Below the pieces are notes generated by a model. The model was not told where the DNA came from and searched no databases. It worked only from the letters and a program-made list of their open reading frames with translations. A program made the position numbers and the translations under genes. 64,000 nt of DNA. Origin: Coniella vitis. Taxonomy: Eukaryota; Ascomycota; Sordariomycetes; Diaporthales; Schizoparmaceae. Each line of letters starts with the position of its first letter. The stretch's first letter is position 1. Of the stretch, positions 1-12,500 are shown piece by piece. The DNA lies in the NCBI GenBank assembly GCA_011317545.1, contig WUJK01000004.1, positions 1,922,001-1,986,000 on the forward strand. The letters are read 5' to 3'.

Positions 1-1750
1 AACTACTAAGTAGCCCGTATACCTATTTAATTGCTAGATATAGCTATAATTATTTACTATTATCTTATTATTAGCTATTATTATAGAATAAAGATAGGAA
101 GTATAATAAAAGTATAATAGAAGTATAAAGAACGCTATAATAAAGCTGCGAACTTATTATTTATATAATAGATATAATAATAAGGTATAATATAAGCTAT
201 TTAGAGGTTCTTTAAGCTTTATAGGTTTTAAAAGAGAATAATTAGTTTTAGATATACTAAAGGGGAGTAAAAGATATATAAGCGTATAGTGCTTAAACGC
301 AGAGATAATATAGCGAATAAGCATCCTAGGATAAAAGAAAGTTTGTAGGTTATAACTATTTTAAGAATAACTATTAAATAAATAAAGATTACTTAGGAAT
401 ATAGGATATTAGGAAGGTAAGCGATAATATAGGTTATTCGTAAGGGAAATATAGCTAATTACCTATTAATAAGTCGATATCTAATAACTTCGAGGATAAA
501 GTTATATAAGGGGAGGAGTATTATTAGAGCCCTACCCTAAACGCTAGGAAAGCGTAGCGGTAACGCAGGCCCTACGGCTTAGAATAGGGGCCTGCCGGCA
601 GCTCTCGGTAGGTAGCTATAGAATCTTAAAGATATAAAGAATCGTCGGAAGCTTCGGAAACTAGTTAATAGAAATAGGATTTCTCCTTAGGTTTAGTTTC
701 TATTAACGAATACTACTATTATAGCGTCTTCTATACGATATAGCTGCTTTTACGCTAAGAACTCGTCGTCTATATTATACTTTATTACTTTATAATAACT
801 AATCTCCTAATAAAGCTAAACTTTAAAAGCTTATAATACCTATCTATAAACTAGATATAGTTCGGATCTAGTATTATAAAGCCGCTATAGCGCTTTCGGA
901 GTTACTAATACCGCTTATCTATTTATTCGGGAAACTATTACTTAAATTCTATAAAAGCTTAATATATTAAGATATTAATACCTATATAGGAATATAAATA
1001 GTTATAAAGCCTATATCGATTTAATCGAGGAAAAAGTTAGATAGGTTTAGCCCTAGGGTCTACTTTATTATTTAACCGGGCGTTACCTTTAGGCTAATTA
1101 GTATCCGAATTATATTAATCGATTACGGAATATTCCCTAAAATAGCGCTAGAGCTCTTCCTTCCGTTTATTAATTTTAAGGTTAGATAATCGATATTATA
1201 AATCGATACTTTTATAAAGCCGTTTAATATTAGTAATAAAAGTAGTAAATCCTTCTCTCTTAAGTAAATATTTAAGTTATTTATTAGTTAGTTTAAGGTT
1301 AAAAAAGTAGGTATAAATCCGATCCTATAAGGCCGGGGAGTTCTATATATTAATCTACTAAATAAGGATATCCTAAGCTCTTATATAACGATAAAGAGTT
1401 TACCGGCTAATATAAATATTATAATAATCTCGAAGTATTATAAGGAGCTTTAGTATTAATACTCTAAGGGAATATTACTAAGTAATCTAATTATAAATAG
1501 AGTCTAGATTATAAGGGGTATAACCTATAGGTATAATTAGATATAGGGAAGGGAGGCTAAAGGCTTTATTAGTTTAATTAACGGTTAGGCAAGCTTTACT
1601 ATAATATTGAAAAATTCTTAGGAGAATGCCTGCCGCGATAATAGTAAAGGGGTGTTAGAAATACGTTTTCTATAGCCCTAGGATAAACTGAATAATTTTC
1701 ATTTTATATACTAGTAGGGTGCTTATAGGAAGAATGCTTAAAATCTAACT
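1..1750. repeat. AT-rich RIP-degraded repeat block
   Basis: This block is rich in TA steps, while CpA and TpG dinucleotides are nearly absent and CpG is retained. That is the footprint of repeat-induced point mutation (CpA to TpA on both strands), a fungal genome defence acting on duplicated DNA. All frames are riddled with stops, and no protein domain could be recognised. A short GC-rich islet near 585-615 escapes the bias. The block runs off the left edge, so its full size is unknown. It stops abruptly at the C-terminal end of the UstYa-like gene. Confidence 0.8.
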
Positions 1751-1754
1751 CAAA

Positions 1755-2759
1755 TTAAATCAGGAATAAAATATAGGATAGTGAGTACTGCAGACCTCCG
1801 TAGTATTCCGAGTCATGCGCCTTCACCCACTCGGCAATCTGCGAGAAGTTCCGACACACGTGGTTCGTGGAGACACGAGCCTCAGGCTGCAAGCTGCCAA
1901 CGTCGTTGTAGAATAATAGACCAATGTCTCCGTGACACATGAGGACCTGACGCAAGAGATCTATGCAATGATCTGCCAAAATCCTTCTTGTAAGCATGCG
2001 GCATCTCATGGGCACGCAAGGGTACGCATCTGACATACCAATGTGTTCTAGCACCCTCTCAGGCGGGTTCTGAAAAGTGTCGATGTGTTGGTATTCATCG
2101 CGCCATATGAACTTCCGGGTGATGTCCAAGCAGTGGAGCTGATGGAAAACCTCGACTGTCGCGTAGTAGTGGCCGCTGGTCCCTTTGGTAAGCTTCGGCG
2201 TCGGATCGTACTTCTGGAGAGTCTCGTTATCCACCAAGATCATGGCATCTGTATGTCCACGTTTGTGAGCACGAGTACTGGATAGCAGGGCAGAGCGACA
2301 ATATGATGCGACAAGACATCGTACTAACGGTCAACTAGATCATTCCAAGCCTCGTCTAGTTCCTTGCGGGGCGGGCCTTTGTAGACGGAGGTAGATCCAA
2401 GGTCGGCCTCGAACCTGATTGTGGAAAAGGTTGCTAGCTGTTCCAAGGGGTCTACTTGTTCCCAAGTCAAGAAGTTAGTCTAAATCTATGATGAAGTGCA
2501 AGGTGAGAAGCCCACAGGTGGGCGACTGGAAAGGCTCTTGAAGACTTGGCTGACAATGAACAGCCAGATTCGCGGGACGCTCGTCGTCCAGGAGAACAGG
2601 GCTGGGGGATGAACATGCGTCTAGTCGTTGTAGGGCCCAGATATTCAACAAGGCAGCATTGAGAAACAGAATGATATGAACGCATACGGCAGCACGCCCT
2701 TGCCAAAACCAGGCCAGTCTCCTGCCGTTTTCTTCAGCTTTCACATTTTCGGTCTCCAT
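1755..2759 (-). CDS. UstYa/DUF3328-family oxidase-like protein
   Basis: UstYa-type proteins catalyse oxidative steps such as cyclisation in fungal RiPP and other secondary-metabolite pathways. Exon 1 starts at ATG 2759 and carries a single hydrophobic segment (AAVCVHIILFLNAALLNIWAL, about residues 23-43), the usual N-terminal membrane anchor. The last exon (about 2248-1755) has both family motifs: HQLHC, and later HCIDLLRQVLMC followed by GD. A middle exon (about 2414-2329) has the typical YKGPPRKELDEAW stretch. Its phase fits the last exon through a donor GTTAGT at 2328-2323 and an acceptor CAG at 2249. The donor of the first intron could not be settled. No precursor peptide or other cluster gene is visible nearby. 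The C-terminus ends at the border of the RIP block, so the last few codons may be altered by that insertion. Confidence 0.75.
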
Positions 2760-5044
2760 CGTGTTTACGAAATAATGGCAACAAGTTTGAAGGGCCCTTG
2801 GATCGCAAATAAAATGACTAGAATCCTTTCCGGAGCCTTTGGCTACTGCTTTGTGACCAAGAAGTAACTCCTTATGTCATGGTATTCATACCCAAGCCCG
2901 GTGGCCCTCTGCCCCGCTGATAAGCCTGTGGTGCCAGATAGGATTGCATGGACTTGTGAGCCCATCGTGATTGTACCACCTCACTTGACTAGGTGTAGCT
3001 TGCTTCAAGAAGGCCAAGCGAGGCTTTTGGTAGGACGGGACTCTGCTGCAGTGTTCTGCACCTTAACAAATGTGGCAGGAGACAAGGAAGTGTTTATGAG
3101 GATGACCAGGCCAGGGTGAGCCATCGGAAGCCGCCGCGTACATGTTCATGAGTACAGCAGACAAATACATCTTGAGATATTTACGCAGGTTTTCGCGCAA
3201 GCTTCACCGGCCAAAATTTGATACATACTGGGTTGTAGGAAGAGAGTTTTCATTTTTTCATTACAGCCAAAGTTATCGCGCCCTACCCTCACCTACATAC
3301 CACCAGAACAAGCTGAGGGTGATCTTTATCGGACCAAACGCTTGACTCTGGGTGCTATACAAGGCCATCAACAAGATATGATTCGATGTAGAATAGAATG
3401 GGGAAGGTGTGTATGCAAATGTGGCGCCTGCCTTTCCACACACTCTTTGCTTCAAAAAGGGTGTGCAACCAATATAGAATTGGGGAAATAAGCCCAGAGC
3501 CAGTCGAATTGGCTCTTGTTATCTGTCAGGGCACGCCCTTTAGAAAGATGTGGCCCAATGTGGACAAGAATGGGGAAATGTAGGCGGTTTGCATATGTGG
3601 CATGTGCCTGCCAGTCCCCTCTGCTTCAGATGTTTGTGCACCCATGATGGAAGCAAGGAATTAGGCCCAAGGCCAATCAAAGTAATTCTTGTTATCTATC
3701 AGAGGACTTTTATGACCTCAGACCTAGCCCCAGTTGATATTGTTTGCTTTGAGAGCCTTGTGGTCATAATCCTATAAAGGAAGGGGCCGCTGGACAGATG
3801 GAAAGGGAGTTAATTATAAAATCACAAGAGGACTGAATGGTGCTCAGAAGAAAGACAAACGTAAACATGAGGCTTGTCGTTGTCCTGAGTGCTGCCACTG
3901 GTGTGGCTGGTGTGGCCATAGCGCCCCCTTTGACCCTCAAGGTAGAAGAACGCTGCCCACGCTCTCCATTTCCGTCGAAAAACTCTGGCTAACAGAAAAT
4001 GCCGCATAGAATGCAGAGGCCGGGAACCACAAGTCAGCACCCCCTCCGCTGGTTGATGCGACAAGTACGAGAGGTCAGTGGGTGTCGTCGTACAGCTACG
4101 GAGGGAAATCGGAGTGGGAGCACTCTGCACACTGGGTATGACAGCGCCACTAGCCTCCTCTTTCTATACTATACTTGGAAAATGAAGAGTTGCTAACCTT
4201 AACATCGCTCCAGCTGCCCACCGGACCTGGCTATCTTGACAGGGACTCCCTGGAAAAAGGATATTATGGCCATCTTGTAAACATGCAAGGCTCGACGTCT
4301 TGGCTTATGTCAGGCGGGCTAGCATTCAAGCGGTTTCTTGAGCGTTTTGTCTAAATCATCGCAAGAACCATGTTTTGATATAGCATGATGAGGTAGATAA
4401 TAGTCTGGCTTCCATGCTGGGAGGCGAGTGGGAAAACAAACCGCTTCGGACTGGACCAGATCTCACTGTCTTGTGTCTGTGGTAACATTTTATACTTCTT
4501 GCTCAGGTTTCGCGGCCCTTGAGCGTTTGAGTTACTCCATGTATTGCCCTGGCTTAGCTTCTTTGTCCTACAGAGTCACATCAACCGCTATGTACGGTAT
4601 ATACCCAGCCCTGTCCACTAGGACACGGCAGCCTGATTCTAGCAACGCCACTTGCCTATTGCTTGAATGAGAAGCCAGCTGACGACCCACAGAGCCATGC
4701 ACGTAATTCTCCAGAACTTGCGGATACAGAAAGTGCTAGGGCCATATCAGCGGCTCGGAAAGGAAAGACCGAGAAGAAGTAAGCATATCCAAGGACGAGA
4801 AATGGATCGAAATATAGATGGAAACCTTGGACAACTTGCGAATATGGCATAGCTCCCTCAATATTGGTCTTGATTACGTAAACGTCAAGTTGAATATCCA
4901 GCATACTGTATACTAGATTTCTAGCCCCCCTACGTAGGTAGCGCCGACATTTTCACGCTTCCAGCGACAGGCTTCTATGTCTCACGCACCGGATCAGGAA
5001 AAGTCACAGGCGTAGAAACTCCCTTTTGAAGCAATGAGGGTATC
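2760..5044. other. Intergenic region, no supported gene
   Basis: Only short open frames without recognisable motifs occur here. The interval separates the UstYa-like gene from the 3' end of the next minus-strand gene. It contains the degenerate duplication at 3402-3707, described separately. It is not markedly RIP-biased. Confidence 0.5.
3402..3707. repeat. Diverged tandem duplication of about 135 bp
   Basis: Two adjacent units (about 3402-3538 and 3575-3707) share ordered similarity. Matching landmarks are TGCA-A/T-ATGTGGC followed by TGCCT, then CTCTTTGCTTCA versus CTCTGCTTCA, then AGCCCAGAGCCA versus AGGCCCAAGGCCA, and finally TCTTGTTATCTGTCAG versus TCTTGTTATCTATCAG. Neither unit encodes a convincing protein. 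It is probably an old duplication of non-coding DNA. Confidence 0.5.
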
Positions 5045-8000
5045 TTAGGCCAACTTGAACGGCACCCTGGCTCTGAAACCAGCAATGGCACCAGGAGTCA
5101 CAACACCATCTGCGTTGCACCATTTCTCCGACACTTCGACATAGTACGTTTTGGAACTCTTGGGTCCGCTCAAGCTCTTGGCGGTCACGATGATAGAACC
5201 CCCAGCAGGCACCTCGATCACGCTCCCGTCTGCAGGAGTCAGAGAGACGGTACAGTCCGACATGTGCGCCGACAGCGGCACCGACAAGAGTTGCGGGTTG
5301 TTGAGCTTTGTTACGCCGTCGGATGTGGTGACGGCGAACTCCACCGTCTGCTGATCTGTGCTGCTGCTGCTGCTGCCAACGCGGCTGAGTACAAACTTGA
5401 TAGCTCTCATCAGAGTCGAACTCGACCTTGTATTGCCGCTGTAGGCGAGGTTGATCTGGGAAAAGTACCGCGGCTGCTGGCTCGTGTTGGTGCCCTTTAC
5501 GCTAAACACTACACGCCGATCGATGGGCGGTGCGGGCGGTGGTGGCGGTGGTGGTGGCGGCGTCGATGCGCGGTCTCCCTTTTCACCCTTCGCGTCGTCT
5601 TCGGTTTCTTGTCCGTCCTTTTCGCTCTTGGCGGGGGTCGCTGGCTTCTTGGGCTCTGGTGGCGATGCCACGACCGGCGAGTTGCCCGTCCATGTCAGAC
5701 GGGGCGCGCCGCCGATCGAGAAGCCACCCGCCTCGCCGCCGGTAGGATTCTCAGGTGGGTCTACGGGACGAGGAGTCTGGGCGTGCGGAGGCGGAATGAC
5801 GATGCGGTTGTTGGGATCAGGAGGAGGCATGCTGCAAAAGTTCACGACACGTCAGTTCTAGTGCCAAGGGTGGATGGCGCCTAAGCAGGTAACGGAAAGG
5901 AAGGGAAGCTGTCAGCACTTTGGGGCTGCTGGGGCCAGAAGACTTACTCCGTGTACTTGATCGATGCGATAAAGTCGCCATACTCGTTGAAGACGCTCTT
6001 GCCGAACTTGAGCTGTCCGTATCCAGGGTAGTTGAATCTGAGCTGTCCCTCAAAGCCCTTTCTCAGGGTGTCCTTGAATGTTGTCATCTGGGCCGTCACC
6101 CGGTCGTGGATCTCCTTTCGAATGTTTTCGGTAGTCCCGGCAACCTCCCAGTGCCAGCCATTCTGGTCGTCCTTGGAAGTCACCTGGACCATGTCGTCGG
6201 CGGCGTTTAGGTGAAAGTGGATCGACCCATCTTTGGGCTGTGCGTCGATTTCCATCTCCCACGTCATGTATTGATAAACACTGTAACCCCACTGGCATTA
6301 GCTTGCCGTTGCTTTCTCTATTTGCTCCCCTCGTGACACGTACGTGCTGATGGATCGTGACGAGATCGGGAAAGGAAAACAAGGGAGTCGAGGCTTACTG
6401 TGACCATGTAATCGCCGGCACAAGCCAATGGCTACCCGGATCGACTGTCTGACCGTTCGATGTGGTGATGTGTGTCTGGTATGTCATCTTGCCATCGATG
6501 TGGATCTTGGTGCCCCCACGATCCCATCTGACCGTGACATACGGTGTTCCGTCGGACCAGAGCTTGTTGTAATCGTTGTTGCGCTCGTTGAAATTGATTG
6601 GCGTGTCCCTCGCATTGGGCACGCTGGCCTGATAGCACATCCTTGTGCTGTCTTTCGGGTCGGGGATGAGCTTGAACTTGTACTTTTCGTGTGTCCAGTT
6701 GCCGCCAATGTCTGGGTTGTATCCCGTGAAGTACGGCTCCGTGATGGTGTAGTTCTTGTAGCCTTCCTTGTATACAAAGGTCGGCTCGCGCGGGTACACC
6801 TGGCTCTCGTAGACAAACGGCTGGAGGGCGGGCAGGAGGAAGCGCTCAAAGAAGAGCTGGTGGCTGAGGACAAAGGTGCCCTCGACGCGGCTGTCGGCAT
6901 TGTTGACGCTGCCAAACGTGGCAAAGTTGCCGTTGATGGACAGCATGCGCTGCTGCATCTGTCGAATCGTCGTGTTCTCGCAGTACAGAAGACAGTTGCG
7001 CGACCCCGGATCCTCAAACTGCGTCAGTCCCTTGGCCCATGCTGCGGGCGCACCGGACCAGGCGGGCATCCTGTACGGATATCCTTGATGGACCATGCTG
7101 ACAGGAGCTGCCAGGTTGCCATGCAAAGTTAGCAACAAACAATGAACCCAGTCATCACCAAAATTTGAGAAGTGCCCTGGTTCTCATTACATAATACGAG
7201 GGGGAAAAGCAGAAAACAGAAGGTGGCACGTACGAAATGTTGCGGCACGTTCCGCAGGCACCTTCCTCACATCTTTGAGCTGGAAACGCGTGCCGATGGT
7301 CGTCAAGCCCTGTATCTGTCTCGCCACGCAGATCTCCTTGAAGGTGCTCTCGAAGGCAATCGAGATGCGCGCATTCTCGATGCTGCGCTTCTTCCACGAC
7401 TCGTAACTCTCGAGCTTGCCGTTGATGGAGAAGCTTTTGCCGACAAAGCTGATGTCGCTCCATCGTGCGTCGGCAAACTTGGCGTAGAGACGCTCCGGGG
7501 TGTAGTCTCCGGGCAGTTGGAAGGTCTCGCGGATAAACTCCCTCTGCTTTGCATTTTCTTCCTTGACCTCGTCCGAATCGTCTGGGGCATCCTTGAAGTC
7601 CTTCATGACTGTATTGGAGGAAATGATGTAAAATAAAAGGTCAGAAAACTTCCCATGATGCCCGTATGTCTTGCACGATAATCACACCGCCACTTACCAA
7701 GAGGAACCCTCACGTCCACCGACCATCCGTCGATGGGGTGACGATCCTTGTCTCCATTCTCAGCGGTAAAGGTCAGAGTCCCTGCCTTGAAGTTTGTCCT
7801 CCACACAACCACATTCTGGTCGTCCGTGTTGATCAGAATCTGTGGTGGATCGAGCTCGGCTGAGATGAGGCCGGTTCCGAGAGCTACACGCCACGACCCA
7901 CACCGTCGTCAGATGATGGATGATTTATACAACATTTGCAAGAGAGAATGTGTGGTCATTCTGGATGAAAAGGGGGAATGGGAAAGTAACACACGATTCT

Positions 8001-8208
8001 CTCCATCAAAGTTGCTCATGTCTGGATTCAGCTGGTGCATTCGCTTGAGGGCAAAGTTAATCATGCCTTGACTCATGGCAACGACCTGGTCGTAGTGCTC
8101 CATTGAGCCTCCGACCAGGCTCGTGTCACAGCTTGTCTTGAGCCATGATTCGTCTTCAGCCTTGCGAAAGTCCTTGGTTTCGACCAACGCGTTGATGTCA
8201 ACAGTCAT
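5045..8208 (-). CDS. Uncharacterised six-exon protein beside the Tc locus
   Basis: The family is not recognised with confidence. The model is 8208-7995, 7883-7698, 7608-7234, 7107-6399, 6280-5948 and 5831-5045. Every junction has a GT donor and AG acceptor (GTAAGT or close in four introns) and keeps phase, giving about 867 residues. ATG 8208 is preferred over an in-frame ATG at 8301, because the extra part is low-complexity serine from a GAT repeat. There is no signal peptide or membrane segment. The central part has aromatic/Gly-rich segments (for example GTFVLSHQLFFERFLLPAL). A Lys/Glu/Pro-rich linker with a run of nine prolines precedes a C-terminal beta-rich domain of about 150 residues. 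Length and periodicity recall large lipid-binding TULIP-like accessory proteins of toxin loci (P47/OrfX type), but this is only a guess. It lies 1.4 kb downstream of the TcA-like gene on the same strand. Confidence 0.7.
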
Positions 8209-9587
8209 GATGACAAGCAGTGATGATGATGATGATGCCGGGGCCTTTGGCTTGATGAGAGAGGAGGCTGAGATATCCCGAAGGGGACTTGAACGAAACA
8301 AACAGAGAGACTAGATGTTCTCTAGAGAATCTGTGGTCTCTTTGTCGGAGAAGGAAGTGATGCCAGCACAGTGGTGTCTTGATTCCAAGGTAGGAGCGTA
8401 GTGCCTTGAAATAAGATCTGGGTGTCTGTCTACCCTCGAAACGCGCCCCCCCCCCCAACAGCATATACTTACTTGCCTTTGGTCACACGCACGCTACCTC
8501 AGCCTTGCTTTCTGGAACACATCCTACCCGAGGCCTTGTGTGCATGTGTCCCAACTCCTACGTCGTGAGCTTCTGCGTTCTACCCACCCGGTGACTGCCG
8601 CTCGCTGCCACGATTCGGATTCACACGCCGAGGGTTGCCTCTCCTCGCTCGCGTCCGCTTGTGACTCGTCTGAACGAACGAATCCCATGACACAATAGCT
8701 AGGCCGCGGCATGCGCGAATTTCCTTCCTAAGAGGAACAAAAGTTGCGTTTTCAGCTCAGCTCACTCCATGGCCATCTAAACAGGTCTGGACTGCTCTGT
8801 TCCTCTTGGAATGGAGCACGCGGAAAGGATGCACCGTGACCCTCAGCCAAGAGCTACGTCTGGATGCGCTGGACAGGGACAGAACCGCTGTTTGATCATC
8901 TGGATTCCTTGACCGAGTGTGCTCAGCTTGTAGACCTAGTTCAGGTGATGATGGATCCTGGGGCGTAGATGGCTGGCTGCAGAGTGAAAGGTGATAGCCA
9001 TAGTGACAGTGAGTGGCTGGAACGGTTCTAATACAAGGGTCCACCTAAAGGTTTATACTTGAGCTATACTTGATTGACAACTATGGCCTCATCGACTGAA
9101 GAGGCGAAGCTAGTCAAAGAAAATTAGACGAGCGACTATTTAGAGGCCCCCTGCTGGATGTATACTATGTACATAGTACATAGTCAAGTTCTGGTACCCT
9201 AGTACACGGTATCTCCCGTACCCCGGTTCCGCGGGATGCAGGGAAGCGGATCCCGACGCTGACACTTATACAAACACCCCTCTATTCTTCAACTCTCACG
9301 CCCACTGCCTCGGCGCTTACGTAGAGAGAGAGACTATAGTGCCCACTGTAGAGGAAGGCCCAATGGCGGTAACGTTATTGGGAGAGAAGCCACGATTGGA
9401 GAGGCCCTGTGGGAGTCATAAGGGTTGAAACTGCCATAAACATATCTCGGGAAGTAATCTGTAGAAAATATGATGATAATACAGAACAATGCAAGCAAGA
9501 GAGAAGAGATAAGAATATAGCAAGATAATATTGATGTTTAGAGCTTCAAATATACAATCCTCAATACCCAATAAATCCTTAACCAAT
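8209..9587. other. Intergenic region between unknown gene and TcA-like gene
   Basis: No supported gene. It contains a C-homopolymer near 8445-8457 and one copy of the recurrent TACATAGT-type motif at 9161-9184. It would hold the promoter of the 5045-8208 gene and the 3' region of the TcA-like gene. Confidence 0.5.
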
Positions 9588-12500
9588 CTATAAGAGCACG
9601 TAGTCAACGATAAGAATCACGTTGGACAGGCCGACGGAATGTCCATCCTGCCCACCAAGTCCCTCCACATGAAGAGCCCACGCACCTTCCCTGACGAGGT
9701 CGAGATTCCCGCCCAGAACCACACCTCCTGTTGAGGAAGGCTCATTCTGGATGCTTGCTTCTACTGCTTTTGCTGCTCCTATTGTGAACTTGAACATGTC
9801 GCCAACAGTGTCTGCATAACCTAGCTGTACCACATCCTCATCCGTTTGCCCTCCTGGAGCTGGCTCCTGCGTAGTCTTCCTGGGACAGACACTGAACTTC
9901 CATTTCCTGATCTGTTCGAGACCAGCGCCAGGTCCGCCGGGAGCAGCATAGAGGACAATATCAGTGATGTTAACCCCCGCGGCCGTTCGGGCAAAGTATG
10001 GAAGGCGATCGCTGATGCTACCCATTGGCATCACCACTACATCTTTCTTGCTGCTGCTGCCACCAACAACAGCGGTTCGAGTACCACTGGAGAAGGAGCG
10101 CGTCAATGCAAACAAAGCATCAGGGGAGTCCTGTCTCAAATCAACCATAATGGACAAGGCGGAAGACGATGGCTTCTTGATCCTCTCGAGAGCCGACTTG
10201 CTGGCGGCTTCGCGCAACATCTCGCCGCCATCCAGCGCCGAGTAGCGCATGTGCATGACCACGTCACTGATGGAATCGTAGCTAAACTGCTTTAGCACGC
10301 TGGGTAAGCGGAGCCGCCAGGTACTGATGACGCCTGCACCCTCAAAGGGCTGGTACTCCTCCCCGGCGGCGCTAAAGGAGAGATCGAATATGCCCGCGTC
10401 GTTCTGCCCGGAGCTGATAGCCACCGACGTGATGGGCAGCTTCACCTTGTCTCCAGCGAAGCGTTCGTCTGATGAAGAAGAAGAAGATGATGATGTTGTT
10501 GTCTTTTCCGCGTAGCCAGTGGCGGGCGAAGCGATGGACGAGGTGCGGTACTTGTGGTCCACTAGACTCGCCGTGCAGTTGACTGAAGTGTACGGGCCGA
10601 CAATACACTGCACGGAGAAGGAGACAGAGTGGATGCGTCGGAAGTAGTGACCCGGGTAGTCGAGGTCAAATAGCAGCTCTGGCAGCTCAAACATGGCATC
10701 GCCAAGCTCGCGGAGCGAAATGAGCGCCCCCGGCTTAAGCTGGCGCAGAGAGATATTCTTGGTCATGTACAGCGGCGGTCGGCCCTCATCCTTGGCCATG
10801 TAAGCCAATTCGAGCTGCTTCAGGGCCATCCATAGCTGCTCGCCGGCAAGCAGCCCGTGGTGAGAGCTGTCCCAGTAGCCCGACGGCGAGATGAAGGAAT
10901 TGTTGCTGTTTCCACTGTTTGGAGTCCTTTGCTCAAAGAGATAGACAGACTCCACCTTGCGGGCCAGCTCAAAGGCCACGAGATATGTCTTGTAGAGCGA
11001 CGCCCTGCTGGCAGCCTCCAGCCAGCTGTAAAGCTGCTGGTTGGTCAGCTTAGTCGAGAGAAAGTCGAGAGTCTGCGCAGCAGCGTCTGTGCTCTGCATC
11101 TGAGCACGCAAGTCTGCGTCGAGCGCGGCGATGCGCGCGCGCTGGACGGCGATCTGCTTGTCGACGGCAGTGATCTCCAGGCCAGCGAGGTTGAGTTGCA
11201 GCCTCCGCTCCTGGAGCTGGCGCGTCCACTGCGCGATGCGCCCCGAGCGGGCCGACTCCTCCGAAGCGTTCAGTGCCAGTGAGCGCTTGATGGATGCCTC
11301 GATCTGGAAGCCCTGACCGACGTTGGGCAGCGGCTGCGTCACTCCCAGTCCCATGAACTGCATGTTCAGACTCGGCATTGGCAGTAGGAAGAGATGCGAC
11401 GCCCACCAGTCCTGGTCAGCCGCCGCCGTATTGTGGCGCGACGCCTGGTCGGCAAAATCAAGCTCGAGCACCTCGTCGCTTGTCAGCCGCAGATTCTTGT
11501 CGGCGGGGAGCGGAATGTTCTGCTCGATGGGGGTAAATTCGTCCCCTGGGCTGGGGATGGCCACTGTCGCCGTGTCGCCCGTCAGCGCAGCGTAGTGTTG
11601 CATCCGGTGAACGTGAGACTGCCGGATTTGCTGGAGATGGTCTAGTCCTAACTCAGCCTCTTTCTTCTGCTGCTCCTTCATCTCGCCGATGATGCGCTGC
11701 AGCCCAACATCCTGCTTGCCGCGCAGCAACTGCAGTGCCTCGCCATCCTTCTTCTCCATCGCCGCCAGCAGCATGTTGCTGCAATTCCTCAACTCGCCAC
11801 ACAGCTCCAGTGCCTTGGCCAGAAGGTACCCGAATCGCTTGCGTGGGAGCACCTGGCCGTCGTATCCAGGCGCCGTGGACCCCGGGCCTCCGCTGCTGCC
11901 GCCGCCGCCCAGCACAGAAGTCCCCGCTGCAGCGACAGCCTTGACGAGGTCATTGGGGTTGATGGGCGGGTCCCAGATGCTCAGCGTCCGCGGGTTGCCA
12001 TTGATGTCGAGCGAATTGCGTATCTTGAAAAGCCGGTCTTCGATGAGCTCGCGCAGCTTGACAAACTCCTTGTTGGCCTGAACTCCAAAGTACGTCGTCT
12101 GAGGGCCTCCCTGGACCGTGTCGTCCTCGGCAGGGGCATCTGTTCCAGCCTGATGACGACGACGGTCGCCGACAGGGACGTAGTACGGCTGTGTCAGCTG
12201 AACCAGCACCGACGCGTTGGAAAAGTCGTCAATCTGCTTCGCCAGCTGGTTGTAGCTCTTGAATGTCTTCTTCTGGTTCAGCCCTGTCACAGTCTGCGGT
12301 GGGGGCCCAAATACGTGCAGCGCCTCTGTGTACTTCTGGACAGCCAGTGGCACGAGTTCCAGGGAATTCTGGCGGAACAAATTGTCACCAGACGCCACGA
12401 GCGCCTCGATATATTTCATCACGAAGCGCTTCATGTAGGCCAGCGGCCTGTTGCGGGCCACCGCGTGCGGTTGGAACGGAGAGAGCCGCCACGAGCGAAT

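Noticed and set aside
5264..5884. Long plus-strand open frames opposite the 5045-8208 gene (also 6428-7132)
   Set aside because: They lie antisense to well-supported exons in GC-rich DNA and have no domain motifs; composition shadows.
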